NCBI RefSeq assembly: GCF_900069005.2
Contig: NZ_LN831277.1
Coordinates: 390,386 to 454,385 of the forward strand
Reading direction: 5' to 3'
Length of the DNA stretch: 64,000 bases
Origin: Paenibacillus sp. GM2
GTDB taxonomy: Bacteria > Bacillota > Bacilli > Paenibacillales > Paenibacillaceae
Positions 9,819 to 19,111 of the stretch are shown here, piece after piece. Each line of letters begins with the position of its first letter. Position 1 is the stretch's first letter. Under the pieces are notes generated by a model. The model was not told the origin of the DNA, ran no database searches, and worked only from the letters and a program-made list of their open reading frames with translations. The position numbers and the translations under genes are program-made.

Positions 9819-10694
9819 TTATCGAGTATTTCTTCTCATGAGAAGTTGGCTGCCGGCGATTAAGACCATGCTAATGATAATGATCGAAGTCGAGATTGCA
9901 CTGCCGTAGCCGAAGCGATAGATGCTGAATGTATTGTTGTACATATAAGAGGCGAGCAATTCCGTGGAATGGGCTGGCCCGCCGCCCGTCATGACATAGA
10001 TCAGATCGAATGTCTTCAGACTGCCTGATATGCACAGCACGATAGTGACCTTGATCGTATCCCAGATCATAGGGATTCGGATGGAGAATAGCATCCGCAT
10101 CGGTTTCGCCCCATCAATAGCGGAGGCGTCTTCGATCTCCGACGGAATATTTTGCAGGGCAGCGATATACATGATCATGTAGGGGCCGATGAAATTCCAA
10201 ATGATCGGAATCGCTAGCATATACATCGATATGCTTGGATTGGACAGCCAGGCTTGCTTCCATGCGCCGAGTCCGATCCAGTCCAGCAGGGAGTTAAGAA
10301 TCCCGATCTGCGGATGATAAATGTACCCCCAGATAATACCGATAACAACGGAGGACAGCACCATAGGCAGGAATACGACCGAACGGATAATTCTTTGGTA
10401 TAAGGTGCTTTGCCGCAGCACTAATGCCAGAGCCAGGGCGATAGGAACCTGTCCGAATACAGATGCGGCCACCACGATAAGATTATTGCGCAGGGATTTT
10501 GCGAAGACAGGGTCCTGGATAATCTCCGCATAATTGCCAAAGCCGATGAACTTCATCGCGCCGATGCCTTTCCAATCATAGAATCCGTACCAAGCGGACC
10601 ATATAATTGGAACGATCACAAAGAAACAAAATATGAGCAATGCCGGCAGGAGGCCGACAATGATGACTCCCCGGATACGGGCCTTTGCTGTCAT
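9819..10694 (-). CDS. Sugar ABC transporter permease, MalF type
   Basis: First permease of the CUT1 transporter (291 residues). It has six membrane segments, the family-typical TGGGPAHSTELL near residue 245, and the EAA-type loop IEDASAIDGAKPMRMLFSIRIPM. The frame opens at 10712, but AGGAGG (reverse strand, 10701-10706) sits 6 bases before ATG 10694, so this start is preferred. The gene lies 17 bases before the second permease. A strong hairpin separates it from the upstream binding-protein gene. Confidence 0.93.
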   Translation of the reverse strand: MTAKARIRGVIIVGLLPALLIFCFFVIVPIIWSAWYGFYDWKGIGAMKFIGFGNYAEIIQDPVFAKSLRNNLIVVAASVFGQVPIALALALVLRQSTLYQRIIRSVVFLPMVLSSVVIGIIWGYIYHPQIGILNSLLDWIGLGAWKQAWLSNPSISMYMLAIPIIWNFIGPYMIMYIAALQNIPSEIEDASAIDGAKPMRMLFSIRIPMIWDTIKVTIVLCISGSLKTFDLIYVMTGGGPAHSTELLASYMYNNTFSIYRFGYGSAISTSIIIISMVLIAGSQLLMRRNTR

Positions 10695-10713
10695 AATCAT
10701 CCTCCTAAACAAT

Positions 10714-10746
10714 TTCGGAAAGCGCCAAGGTTATGCGCTTTCCGAA
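10714..10746 (-). promoter_or_regulatory. Intercistronic hairpin between binding protein and permeases
   Basis: TTCGGAAAGCGC (10714-10725) and GCGCTTTCCGAA (10735-10746) form a perfect 12-pair stem with a 9-base loop. No T-run follows on the reverse strand. Such hairpins protect the upstream message or trim read-through, giving more binding protein than permease. Confidence 0.7.
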
Positions 10747-10785
10747 TCGAGCTAAGGAACTTGATAGGTGATGTAGTCGTCCTAT

Positions 10786-12132
10786 TTACTGCAGGGATGT
10801 TGCCTGCGCATCTTGAATCTTCTGTGCGATCTTCTGCGGATCTCCGCCCATTAACAGCTCCTGCAGACCGTTATTTACAGCATCCGAGCCGGCGGAGGTC
10901 ATCACGCCGTCGTAAACCGGAGTCCGTTCAACACTGTTAACCAGCTTGTAAACCTCGCTGAATATCGGCGATACCTTGCTCTCATCCAGTTCAGCCTTAT
11001 AGCTGACCAGGTTGCTGCTATCGAGCGTCATCTTCTGAACCTCCGGTCCGGACAAGGCATAGATCAAATCATATGCGGCCTGCAGTCGATTGCCTTCAAC
11101 CTTGCTGCTCAGTCCAAAGGCAGATCCCAGCGCACCGGAGAGGGAGTTCGGATTCCCTTTGCCGCCAGGAATTGAAGGCAGAACTGTAGCGCCCATATCC
11201 TTCAGCTGCTCAGGCGTTGCATTGGCGGCCAAGTTGGAGAGTGCCCATCCGCCGTTGATCATCATGGCAGCTTGCCCTTGGGCGAACATAACTTCCATCT
11301 GTGTGTTATCAATGCTGTTGAAGCCTTCCTGGAAGGCACCAGCTTTCCAGAGATCTTGCAAATAAGTTAGCGCCTCCACAAATTCCGGATCTGTAAACTT
11401 GGCCCCGTCTTGCGCGGCTGCTTTCAGGAACCACTCCGTTCCGGTTACTCGGTCAGCCAGCGAGCTGATGATACTGGATTGTGCGAGCCAGGCGGCCTTA
11501 TTACCGAGAGCGATCGGTGTCATTCCGCCTTCTTTGATTACCTTGACCGCATTTAACAGTTCATCCCAGGTTTTTGGAACCTCAAGATTGTATTGACTAA
11601 GAATTGCTTTGTTATAGAAAAGAATCGAGGTTGGCGTCAGCCCCAGCGTAGCGCTATAGATATTGTCGTCGATGGTGAAGGAATCAAAGGAGCCTGGCAA
11701 ATATCCGTCTCTCCATTCCGGCTTGCTGTCCAGCAGGGCGTTGATTGGCTGAATTAGGCCGCCGTCATGAAATTCCTTCGTCATCGCTCCCGGCCACATC
11801 ATAAATACATCCGGCATCTCATTAGCCGCAGCGACAGTCTTCAGACGTGTCTTATATCCGTCCGGCGGGATGGCCTGAATATCGAGTTCGATATTCGGAT
11901 GATCCTTTTGGAATTTATCGATTTGATCCCTCATCATCGTGGCGCGAAGGTCATTTCCGGTAAAGTTGTGCCATAGAGACAGCTTTACCTTCTCTTCGTT
12001 CTTCTTGGCGGAATCTCCGTTGCTGGCCGCCGGGGTTTTCTCTGAATTGGCGGTTTGGTTATTTCCACTAGAGCAACCTATCAATGAAACCGTAAATACG
12101 AACATCAATGTGAGTAGCAATAATTTCTTCAC
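10786..12132 (-). CDS. Sugar-binding lipoprotein of ABC transporter
   Basis: Extracellular solute-binding lipoprotein, family 1 (448 residues). The signal peptide ends in the lipobox SLIGC with Cys20, followed by a Ser/Asn/Lys-rich tether. The mature part has the family features LSLWHNFTGNDLR, MPDVFMMWPGAM, the hinge region FYNKAIL and PKTWDELL, and QGQAAMMINGGWAL. The start is GTG at 12132 with AAGGAGGGG 5 bases upstream. It opens the transporter operon and lies behind a terminator that separates it from the two-component genes. The substrate is probably an oligosaccharide but cannot be named. Confidence 0.94.
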   Translation of the reverse strand: MKKLLLLTLMFVFTVSLIGCSSGNNQTANSEKTPAASNGDSAKKNEEKVKLSLWHNFTGNDLRATMMRDQIDKFQKDHPNIELDIQAIPPDGYKTRLKTVAAANEMPDVFMMWPGAMTKEFHDGGLIQPINALLDSKPEWRDGYLPGSFDSFTIDDNIYSATLGLTPTSILFYNKAILSQYNLEVPKTWDELLNAVKVIKEGGMTPIALGNKAAWLAQSSIISSLADRVTGTEWFLKAAAQDGAKFTDPEFVEALTYLQDLWKAGAFQEGFNSIDNTQMEVMFAQGQAAMMINGGWALSNLAANATPEQLKDMGATVLPSIPGGKGNPNSLSGALGSAFGLSSKVEGNRLQAAYDLIYALSGPEVQKMTLDSSNLVSYKAELDESKVSPIFSEVYKLVNSVERTPVYDGVMTSAGSDAVNNGLQELLMGGDPQKIAQKIQDAQATSLQ

Positions 12133-12215
12133 GACTTCCCCTCCTTGATATATTCAGGTTCAGTATAAGAGCAGGTGCCGCCGGGCAGAAGGGGACAATA
12201 TACAGCATGAGGGGA

Positions 12216-12266
12216 GAAAAAATTCGGGTATTCAAAGGGAACTCAAAATTCCCCTTGAATCCCGAA
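12216..12266 (-). terminator. Terminator of the sensor kinase/regulator operon
   Basis: On the reverse strand a long stem (TTCGGG-ATTCAA-GGGGAA against TTCCC-TTGAAT-CCCGAA with small bulges, 12223-12266) is followed at once by TTTTTTC. It ends the regulator gene and leaves about 80 bases for a separate promoter of the binding-protein gene. Confidence 0.85.
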
Positions 12267-12311
12267 GTAAATGAAGAAGCGATCCCGGCATTAACTAGGG
12301 AGGCGGTTTTT

Positions 12312-13874
12312 CTAGACTTTGCTGCGGAATTCAGAGGGCGTCTTGCCTGTATGCTTCTTGAACAATTGACCGAAATACTTAATATCTTCATATCCTACGC
12401 GCTTGGCGATATCGCTAATTTTGGCGGGGGACTGAGTAAGCAGTTCCTCAGCTCTTCGCATTCGCTCCCGTGTGACGAACTCTAAATAGTTCATCCCCAT
12501 CTCCCGCTTGAATACTTCGCTAAAATGGTGGGGATGCAGGTGCACAGCACCAGCTACCTGCTGCAGAGAGATATTGCAATCCAGGTGCTCTTGAATGTAT
12601 GCGACGGATTGCTGTATGTAAGAGGATGGTCCGGCAGCAGCAGACTTGTGATAGGCGTCGCGAATAGCGATCAAATGCTGGAACAGGGTCTCGGCCGGCT
12701 CGGTGACCAGACGGAATGATTCCGGTAGTTCTTTTGCCGATAGAAGCGAGGGGAGGTCGCTTTTCCCGAGCGCCCGCATCACTCGTTCAAGCCAACGATG
12801 ACCGGATACGACAATCGAGATCAGAAATGCGCGCAGTGAATCAGGTGTAAGCTCCGGGTCCTGAAGCTGCCTGGCGACCGTATCCGTTACCCATGCTTTC
12901 AGCTCGACCGAACCATCGCTTTGCAGCAGACGGGCCAACTCGGCTTCCTCTTCCAGTGAGCATACGGTTCGTCCGCCGCTGCGATCTTGCACCTGCTCAT
13001 AGGTTATCAGGTCATGCCTATTGATAAACCCTTGGAAGGAAGAAGCATAGGTCGCTTGATCATAGGACTTATGCAAATCTCTGATATGGCTGACCTCCAT
13101 ACCGAAGGCGGCGGACATTTCGCATTTCAGAATCTGGCAGATTTGCGAGGCCGCTTGCCTGAGCAGGGTCCGACCTTCCGCCGCGGTTCTGCTCCGCAGC
13201 ACCAGAGCAATGTCCTCACTCCGCAGCAACGTCTCGCAATCCAATAAATTGTTCAGGCAGTTATCTACAGCGAAGAGCAGGCGGCTGCGAATTTGCGGTT
13301 GAACCCCCCAGCCGTTGGTGGTCACAATGACCACCTGCAGCGAATCGGCAATTGGCGGACTGAGCTGGATCCGTGGCAGGTGCCGACTGCATTCATCGAT
13401 CAGGGAATCCTCACCCACTTGATCTGTCAGCAGACGCTCCAGCAGGCGATTGCGGTAGGTCAGACGATGAGTATAATCCTGCCGGTCATGCTCGCGGCGC
13501 TGCAATATATGCTGCTTCGCCTTCATCACTGTACGAATGATCTCCTCCGGCCGACTCGTCTTCAGCAAATAATCACTGACCCCGAACCGGATAGCTTGCT
13601 GAGCATACTTGAAATCATCGTAGCCGGTCAGGATGACCGTTTCGATCTGCGGATTGATCAGATGTGCCTCATGGGCGAGATCAAGTCCGCTCTTCCCGGC
13701 CATACGGATATCGGTCAGAATCACATGCGGCTTCTCCTCTACAATCCGATCCAGGGCTTCCTCGGCAGATGCGGCCGGGGTTAATAAAGTAAAACCAAGT
13801 CCCTGCCAGTCAATGACGGTGCTTAACCCGTTCCGGATGATCACTTCATCGTCTACAATTAATAATCGAATCAT
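12312..13874 (-). CDS. YesN-type response regulator, AraC output
   Basis: Response regulator of 520 residues. An N-terminal receiver (about 1-120) has acidic residues LIVDDE, phosphoacceptor Asp55 in ILTDIRMAG, and Lys in YLLKTSRPEE. A long middle region is followed by a C-terminal AraC/XylS double helix-turn-helix (about 420-520: NISLQQVAGAVHLHPHHFSEVFK, then KISDIAKRVGYEDIKYFGQLF). The start overlaps the stop of the kinase gene (ATGA). In Bacillales this architecture activates an adjacent sugar transporter operon, here the binding-protein operon just downstream. Confidence 0.94.
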   Translation of the reverse strand: MIRLLIVDDEVIIRNGLSTVIDWQGLGFTLLTPAASAEEALDRIVEEKPHVILTDIRMAGKSGLDLAHEAHLINPQIETVILTGYDDFKYAQQAIRFGVSDYLLKTSRPEEIIRTVMKAKQHILQRREHDRQDYTHRLTYRNRLLERLLTDQVGEDSLIDECSRHLPRIQLSPPIADSLQVVIVTTNGWGVQPQIRSRLLFAVDNCLNNLLDCETLLRSEDIALVLRSRTAAEGRTLLRQAASQICQILKCEMSAAFGMEVSHIRDLHKSYDQATYASSFQGFINRHDLITYEQVQDRSGGRTVCSLEEEAELARLLQSDGSVELKAWVTDTVARQLQDPELTPDSLRAFLISIVVSGHRWLERVMRALGKSDLPSLLSAKELPESFRLVTEPAETLFQHLIAIRDAYHKSAAAGPSSYIQQSVAYIQEHLDCNISLQQVAGAVHLHPHHFSEVFKREMGMNYLEFVTRERMRRAEELLTQSPAKISDIAKRVGYEDIKYFGQLFKKHTGKTPSEFRSKV

Positions 13875-15637
13875 TTCCTTGCCCCCTTGACCGGTATTAT
13901 AAAGGTCGCTTTGGTGCCTTGTCCCGGTACGCTGTCTATTGTTAAGCGGGAATCCAAACCATAATGAAGCACGAGCCTGCGTTGGACATTCTTCAGCCCG
14001 TAGCTGCCGGATGTATCGTCCCGGTATAGCGCTGAATCAAGCTGCTCTCGCAGCGCTTTTAGCGTCTCTTTTTCCATGCCGATGCCCGTATCTTCAACCG
14101 TAAATTTCATATAGCCGTCGATATAATCGGCGATAACATGGATCATGCCTGGCTGCTGCTGCTTTTGGATGCCATGGATCAGCGCATTCTCGATCAGAGG
14201 CTGCAGCAGAAGCTTCAGCATTCTCTGTTGATCCAGGGCAGGGTGAATAATGAAGTGGAGCTCGAATTGGTCGGGGAAGCGGATCGCTTGGATCTGTGCA
14301 TAGTGTCTGGCATGGGCAATCTCTTGGGAGATGGCGCAAAATTCCTCGCCGCTGTTCAGACTGAATCTGAGAAAATCGCTCAGGGATCCGACCATCTCCG
14401 CAATCCGTTCATCCTTGTTCATTAAGGCCATCCAGTGAACCGATGACAATGTGTTGTATAAGAAGTGGGGATTGATCTGGGCCTGTAGAGCCCGCATATC
14501 CGCCTCCTTCTTTCGGGCTTCATTCTCTCGTACCTGCTCGGTCAGATGCGCGATGCGGTTGCTGAATTTATTATAGGTATGCATCAGCTGGCCGATCTCA
14601 TCCGTGGTCGTTACCGGGAATCTTGGCATATCCCCGTCCGGGTTGGCACTCTTAAGTACGGCAGATAACCGGGAGAGAGGTCTTGTTACACGATGTACAA
14701 GATAGAGTACAAGTCCAACCAGCAGGATGATTGAGATCGTCAGGGCGATTGCGGTCAGCGAGAGTACGAAGCGGTTTTGTGCTTTATACTCGCTGTAAGG
14801 AATCACCCCCATCAGGGTCCAATTCACACCAGGAATCTGGTCAAATAAAATCGTCTTCTTATCCTCACCTCGACCGTAACCGCTTACAACGCTGCCGTCA
14901 CGGGAGATTGTTAAACCGGGAAACAGATCAGTGGCTTTGTGCTTCAGCCACTTGGATTCGCCTCCTGAGATAATAACCCCGTCAGAGTCCAGCAGCAGGA
15001 CGTACCCATTACTGACCAGGCCCGATGTCTTCAGATAAGTGGAGATGACCTCTTCATTCAGGCTGATCGTCAGCGTTCCAAGCGTTCTGAAGTTATTGAT
15101 ATTCCGAACCGGCCGCATTAATGAAATGACACGTTCCGGACCATTTATCGTCTCATTCTCATAGAGGGATGTCCAATACTTGGGATGATCCGCATAATAG
15201 TCGGAATCCGTCTTTAACGGATCTGGGGCCCCGGAATGGGTCACGGTATAGTTGAAGAAGGTGGACAGGGTGGGCCTTGTACCATCGGGTTGAATCGTAA
15301 TGTCGGATATGTACTTTTTGGAGAAGGCCAGGTTGGTGAGGAAGCCAATCATCTTCAAATATTCGTTAGCATCATTATCGTTGCGGGTGAGATATTTCTG
15401 CGTATCGCTGTGTCCGATTAGGAAGACGGACATATTCTCTGCATCCAGAACAATGAATTCCAGATTAGTACGGATCTGCCGCAACGTGTTCATACCGGAC
15501 TGCTTAGCCTTCTCCTCAGTGACCGATGAGGCCAGTTGATAAGAGACCACTCCTAACAGCAGCAGCGGAATCAGCAGCGAGCAGACGAGCATAAATGACA
15601 GTTTGTGCTTAAGTGAGCCAGCTAGCCAGCGCTTCAT
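13871..15637 (-). CDS. YesM-type sensor histidine kinase
   Basis: Membrane sensor kinase (588 residues). Helix 1 is at about 13-35, an extracellular Cache-like sensor at about 40-290, helix 2 at about 291-314, then a HAMP domain at about 315-370. The His_kinase motif QINPHFLYN carries the likely phosphorylated His391. The C-terminal ATPase has LLLQPLIENALIHG, VEDTGIGM and SYGLKNVQRRL boxes. AGAGGGG precedes the start. It pairs with the overlapping AraC-type regulator gene. It probably senses an extracellular sugar or the loaded binding protein, an inference from family and context. Confidence 0.94.
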   Translation of the reverse strand: MKRWLAGSLKHKLSFMLVCSLLIPLLLLGVVSYQLASSVTEEKAKQSGMNTLRQIRTNLEFIVLDAENMSVFLIGHSDTQKYLTRNDNDANEYLKMIGFLTNLAFSKKYISDITIQPDGTRPTLSTFFNYTVTHSGAPDPLKTDSDYYADHPKYWTSLYENETINGPERVISLMRPVRNINNFRTLGTLTISLNEEVISTYLKTSGLVSNGYVLLLDSDGVIISGGESKWLKHKATDLFPGLTISRDGSVVSGYGRGEDKKTILFDQIPGVNWTLMGVIPYSEYKAQNRFVLSLTAIALTISIILLVGLVLYLVHRVTRPLSRLSAVLKSANPDGDMPRFPVTTTDEIGQLMHTYNKFSNRIAHLTEQVRENEARKKEADMRALQAQINPHFLYNTLSSVHWMALMNKDERIAEMVGSLSDFLRFSLNSGEEFCAISQEIAHARHYAQIQAIRFPDQFELHFIIHPALDQQRMLKLLLQPLIENALIHGIQKQQQPGMIHVIADYIDGYMKFTVEDTGIGMEKETLKALREQLDSALYRDDTSGSYGLKNVQRRLVLHYGLDSRLTIDSVPGQGTKATFIIPVKGARK

Positions 15638-15765
15638 TGTGTCCCCTCTTTTTGTCTTAAAATTACATCTATTATATCTGAATTCATAAAGATGGACAGG
15701 GGGGATTAAGGACTAAGGAAGTAGATCGAAAGTATGAAAAAATATTAAATTTTATTTTTATATTC

Positions 15766-15793
15766 TACATATTTTTATACGCTGATCCGATAT
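15766..15793 (+). promoter_or_regulatory. Candidate sigma-D promoter of chemoreceptor gene
   Basis: TACA (15766-15769), 16 bases, then TCCGATAT (15786-15793) resemble the motility sigma-D consensus TAAA-N15-GCCGATAT. The -10 matches 7 of 8 bases. It lies 46 bases before a chemoreceptor start, where sigma-D control is expected. Confidence 0.55.
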
Positions 15794-15838
15794 ATTTACT
15801 TATACTATATAAATAATTCAGACATCCAGGAGGTAGGA

Positions 15839-17329
15839 ATGGCAGGCAATCAACAGCAAGAACAGTACATTTATCAAGATATGCGTAAAAGGAACCAGTT
15901 AATTTGTTCGATTATAACGGTGACCGTTGTAATCACCTTATTATTGTTATTAGCTTCTAGTTCTGAAGTATCTTCTAGTGTGAATATTATGATTCCCAAT
16001 GCCGTACTGTTAATTGCTGTATGGACATTGCATCTGGCTCGTAGATTTGAGAAATGGATATCGATCGTCTCGATTGTCGGGATGTTTGTCATTTCGATCG
16101 TTTCATTTATCGATGGCGGGGGAACGACGAGCAAGGTGTTATCCGCTTTTTTTGTACTCTCCATCGGCCTGATGTACAACAGCCAGAAAGTTGTCTGGAC
16201 TGGATTCGTTGCCGGGCTGATCTTGATTTTTACTAACCATTATATCTTCGTCGATGATCATTTGGCTACGAGTGAAACGATCTTCACTTATATGTTCTAT
16301 TACCTGTTGGCATCAACGGTTCTGATTGCACAATCGTATTTAAGCCGAAGAATGATGCGTCATGTGAACTCCTTGAGCGAGGAAGTCACCGAGCGTTTGA
16401 ATAAGGAATTAGAGCGGGAGAAGGTAACTGCGGAGGCCACGCTTACGATATCGAACAGCATCAGTGAAATTCGCGATAACAGCCAGGATAACCAGAAGGC
16501 GTTCCAGGAGATGAATGTCGCCTTTCAAGAGATGGCCAGTGGAGCGACAGCGCAGACGGAGACCGTCGGCAGCATTTCCGATCACATATATACATCGAAC
16601 CAGAAGGTGAATCATCTATTTGCACAGCTGGATCAGCTTGTTGGTACGGTTAGAGCTGCGAAGCAATCCTCTGTAGATGGATCGGATGTTGTTGAGCGAC
16701 TGACCGGTACCATCGATGTATTTAACAGCAATATGAATAGTATGATAGAGGAGATCGGCGCTCTAGTAGCGAATATCCATCTCATTTCCGAGCTAACCAG
16801 CTCCATTCAGGAGATCGCCAGCCAAACGAGTCTTCTGTCATTAAATGCGAGCATTGAGGCGGCGCGTGCGGGGGAACAGGGACGAGGCTTCGAAGTGGTC
16901 GCTCAGGAGATCCGCAAGCTGGCGGAGTTAACGAACGGGTCGGCAGCACAGATTACGGAAAATATCGGACAAGCAACCCGTCAGGCTGATCTGTCCCAAA
17001 TTCGCCTTGAAGAGAATGTAGTTAGTATGAAGCAAAGCCTGTTGTTGGTAAATCAGACTCAGAAGGCCTTTCAATCGATCACTCACAGTGTAGGTGAATT
17101 GGCGTCCGGAGCCTCAGAAATTGCGGAGGTAACAACCTCGGTCAAGGAATCGACGGAAGAGATTGAGCGCTCGATAAGCGACTTTGTGGCGGTAGTAGAG
17201 CAATCTTCGGCTACACTTCAGGAATTGCTGGCTACCGTGGACAATTTGACTGCGCAGAACCAGCCGTTAGTTCATCGAATTGAACAGACGGATCAGGCGG
17301 TGAAGCAGTTAATTACGATGGAAGGTTAG
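15839..17329 (+). CDS. Methyl-accepting chemotaxis protein, membrane-sensor type
   Basis: Chemoreceptor (496 residues) with an unusual input. Instead of an extracellular ligand domain it has about six closely spaced hydrophobic segments (about 20-175), followed by a long cytoplasmic coiled coil. The conserved signalling tip is [20 protein letters not shown], continuing [16 protein letters not shown] (about 325-360). No clear HAMP domain is present. AGGAGG lies 4 bases before ATG 15839. It would signal to CheA/CheW, perhaps sensing a membrane-related or energy stimulus. It is a single gene closed by a bidirectional terminator. Confidence 0.92.
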   Translation: MAGNQQQEQYIYQDMRKRNQLICSIITVTVVITLLLLLASSSEVSSSVNIMIPNAVLLIAVWTLHLARRFEKWISIVSIVGMFVISIVSFIDGGGTTSKVLSAFFVLSIGLMYNSQKVVWTGFVAGLILIFTNHYIFVDDHLATSETIFTYMFYYLLASTVLIAQSYLSRRMMRHVNSLSEEVTERLNKELEREKVTAEATLTISNSISEIRDNSQDNQKAFQEMNVAFQEMASGATAQTETVGSISDHIYTSNQKVNHLFAQLDQLVGTVRAAKQSSVDGSDVVERLTGTIDVFNSNMNSMIEEIGALVANIHLISELTSSIQEIASQTSLLSLNASIEAARAGEQGRGFEVVAQEIRKLAELTNGSAAQITENIGQATRQADLSQIRLEENVVSMKQSLLLVNQTQKAFQSITHSVGELASGASEIAEVTTSVKESTEEIERSISDFVAVVEQSSATLQELLATVDNLTAQNQPLVHRIEQTDQAVKQLITMEG

Positions 17330-17339
17330 CAGAATATAA

Positions 17340-17380
17340 CAAAAATCCCTGGGCGCTCTTATTGTCCCCAGGGATTTTTT
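17340..17380. terminator. Bidirectional terminator after chemoreceptor
   Basis: AAAAATCCCTGGG (17341-17353) pairs with CCCAGGGATTTTTT (17367-17380). Runs of A and T on both sides allow it to serve both the chemoreceptor gene and the convergent flippase gene. Confidence 0.9.
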
Positions 17381-17397
17381 GATAGAAGCAAGATGGG

Positions 17398-17745
17398 TTA
17401 GGATTTCGCCAGTAAATAGACGCCGATGAGGATGACTGCGACACCCACCAGCTTCAGCGGCGAGATCGCCTCCTTGAAAATATAATAAGCCGGAATCATA
17501 GCGAGAACATAAGCGAAGGCCTGCATCGGATAGGCAACACTTAATGGAAGTCGGGTCAGCACGGCGAACCAAAGCAAGGTGGCGATGCCGTACAGGGCAA
17601 CGCCACCGACGATGGCCGGGGAAGTGATAAGCTTGCCCCAATGGAGTCCGCCGGAGCGGCCGAGTCCGATCTTGAACAGAACCTGACCGGTAACCAACAG
17701 TACAATATTGCCGAGCAGAAGAAGATAACTAATCATTTTGTCCAT
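17398..17745 (-). CDS. Small SMR/EamA-like four-helix transporter
   Basis: Protein of 115 residues with four hydrophobic helices, of the SMR/EamA fold, resembling the small lipid-linked-sugar flippase subunits (ArnE/ArnF type). Visible segments are GNIVLLVTGQVLFKIGL (helix 1 with the family Gly-Gln) and LPLSVAYPMQAFAYVLAM. Its start overlaps the DUF2304 gene by 17 bases, and that gene abuts a GT2 gene. The context suggests flipping of a polyprenyl-phosphate sugar across the membrane. A drug exporter is the alternative, less likely from context. Confidence 0.8.
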   Translation of the reverse strand: MDKMISYLLLLGNIVLLVTGQVLFKIGLGRSGGLHWGKLITSPAIVGGVALYGIATLLWFAVLTRLPLSVAYPMQAFAYVLAMIPAYYIFKEAISPLKLVGVAVILIGVYLLAKS

Positions 17746-18076
17746 GGAAATCCTCCCGTTCCTTCAGTATCGCCACTTCCTGGGTCAATCGCAGTACCTG
17801 CGAGGTGAGTCTCGTAATGACGATAGTAAGGTGAAGTATAATAGCGAAGCAGAATAAGAGGCCGAACAAGAACAGAACGGCTGGAGCATATTTTACACCC
17901 AGCCATTCCGCAATTCGTTCGACCAGACTGACATTAAAGGAGATAATCAGCAGAATAATGCTGAATAGAATCCAGAGAAGAGAATACTGCTCCTTTAGCT
18001 TTTGCCTTCTGACCAGCTCAAGGATGGAGAGAAGGAAGAGGGCTGCAATGCCAACGGATAAGATGTAGATAGGCAT
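17729..18076 (-). CDS. DUF2304 membrane protein
   Basis: Protein of 115 residues with three hydrophobic helices (about 3-20, 32-50, 65-88) and a charged C-terminal helix. It fits DUF2304, a family found next to GT2 polyprenyl-phosphate glycosyltransferases. It has no known enzymatic motif. Its ATG directly follows the TAG of the GT2 gene, and its 3' end overlaps the flippase gene, so the three genes form one tight operon. Its role may be as a partner of the transferase or flippase. This is inferred only from gene order. Confidence 0.8.
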   Translation of the reverse strand: MPIYILSVGIAALFLLSILELVRRQKLKEQYSLLWILFSIILLIISFNVSLVERIAEWLGVKYAPAVLFLFGLLFCFAIILHLTIVITRLTSQVLRLTQEVAILKEREDFHGQND

Positions 18077-18781
18077 CTATTTGCTCACCGCCGTTCGGTT
18101 AAAACGCAGTGCGCTCATTAAAACCGCTAGCGTAACCTTAACCATATAGTAAACCGATTTAATCGGTGTAATCGAGGATTTACCGGCCTGACGCTCATGC
18201 ATTTCCGCTCTTACCTCTGTGATGCTGCAGCCTTTTCGCTTGAGGTAGACAATCGATTCAACCTCCGGATAATCCATCGGATAATAATCTGCGTACAGAT
18301 CAATCACCTTCCGGCTAGCGGCGCGAAATCCGCTCGTTGTATCTGTGAAGCGCTGGCGGGTAACCAGGGAGACGAGTGCCGAGAAGAACAGGATACCGGT
18401 TCGCCGCAGCAAGGGCGAGCGGTAATCCGTAGCCTCTACGTATCTGGATCCGATCACCAGATCATATGTCTTGGCCTGCTCGATCAGCTTGGGCAGTTCG
18501 GCTGCAGGGTGTTGTCCATCGGCATCCATCTGGACGGCAATATCGTAACCCATTCTCTGGGCGTATATATAGCCGGTCTGCATACCCCCGCCAATGCCGA
18601 CATTATACGGAAGCGTCAGCACGCGGGCTCCTGCTTCTGTCGCAACAAGCTCTGTCCGATCGCTTGAGCCGTCATTAATAACGATAATATCAACAGAAGG
18701 AGAATGCCGCCGGATATCTTTGATGACTTCGGCGATGCTGCCTTCCTCATTATACGCTGGGATAATTACTAGTGTCTTCAT
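18077..18781 (-). CDS. GT2 glycosyltransferase, polyprenyl-phosphate type
   Basis: Family 2 glycosyltransferase (234 residues) of the DPM1/GtrB branch, which moves a sugar from a nucleotide donor to polyprenyl phosphate at the inner membrane face. Features in order are LVIIPAYNEEGSI, VINDGSSDRT, VQMDADGQHP (the DxD-like metal site) and GSRYVEATDYRSPLLR. The hydrophobic end (about 210-228) probably contacts the membrane. The frame opens at 18808, but AAAGGAG lies inside that extension, so ATG 18781 is chosen. It is the first gene of the cassette with DUF2304 and the flippase. Confidence 0.9.
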   Translation of the reverse strand: MKTLVIIPAYNEEGSIAEVIKDIRRHSPSVDIIVINDGSSDRTELVATEAGARVLTLPYNVGIGGGMQTGYIYAQRMGYDIAVQMDADGQHPAAELPKLIEQAKTYDLVIGSRYVEATDYRSPLLRRTGILFFSALVSLVTRQRFTDTTSGFRAASRKVIDLYADYYPMDYPEVESIVYLKRKGCSITEVRAEMHERQAGKSSITPIKSVYYMVKVTLAVLMSALRFNRTAVSK

Positions 18782-18836
18782 GTTGCAGTCAATCTCCTTT
18801 CCTCCCATTCACGCCGCTTACGGTGGCTGCAGGAGT

Positions 18837-19111
18837 CATAAGTTCGTGTTCAAAAGGGTCGATGATCAGCAGCAAAGCATATGCCCCAAGTGCGTTTTTT
18901 CAAAACGCTATAGCAGGATGGAGCGAGGCCTGAGCAGCCAAGCTGGACGTTTTCATAGAAAACGACTTCGTAAGCCAGTGCTTATAGCGGAGAAGCGAGC
19001 CCCCAAGAAAACATGACTTCGTAAACATACGCTTAGGCCGGATGAATTTCAAAATAAGACACCGAGCAGCTTCCTGATCTACTTCGCGATCAAAACCGGA
19101 CTTTTTGAACT
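18837..19111 (+). repeat. Dispersed repeat, copy C (reaches into a CDS)
   Basis: About 275 bases. The left end is ATAAGTTCGTGTTCAAAAGG, and the right end is ACTTCGCGATCAAAACCGG then ACTTTTTGAAC (19081-19110). It shares an internal block with the copy at 38971 (CTTAGGCC, AATT, CAA, GACA, CGA, AGCT in the same order). It fills the gap between the GT2 gene and the GT-C gene. Its right end supplies the last codons and stop of the GT-C gene. It also holds an internal direct repeat TACGAAGTC. Confidence 0.75.
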
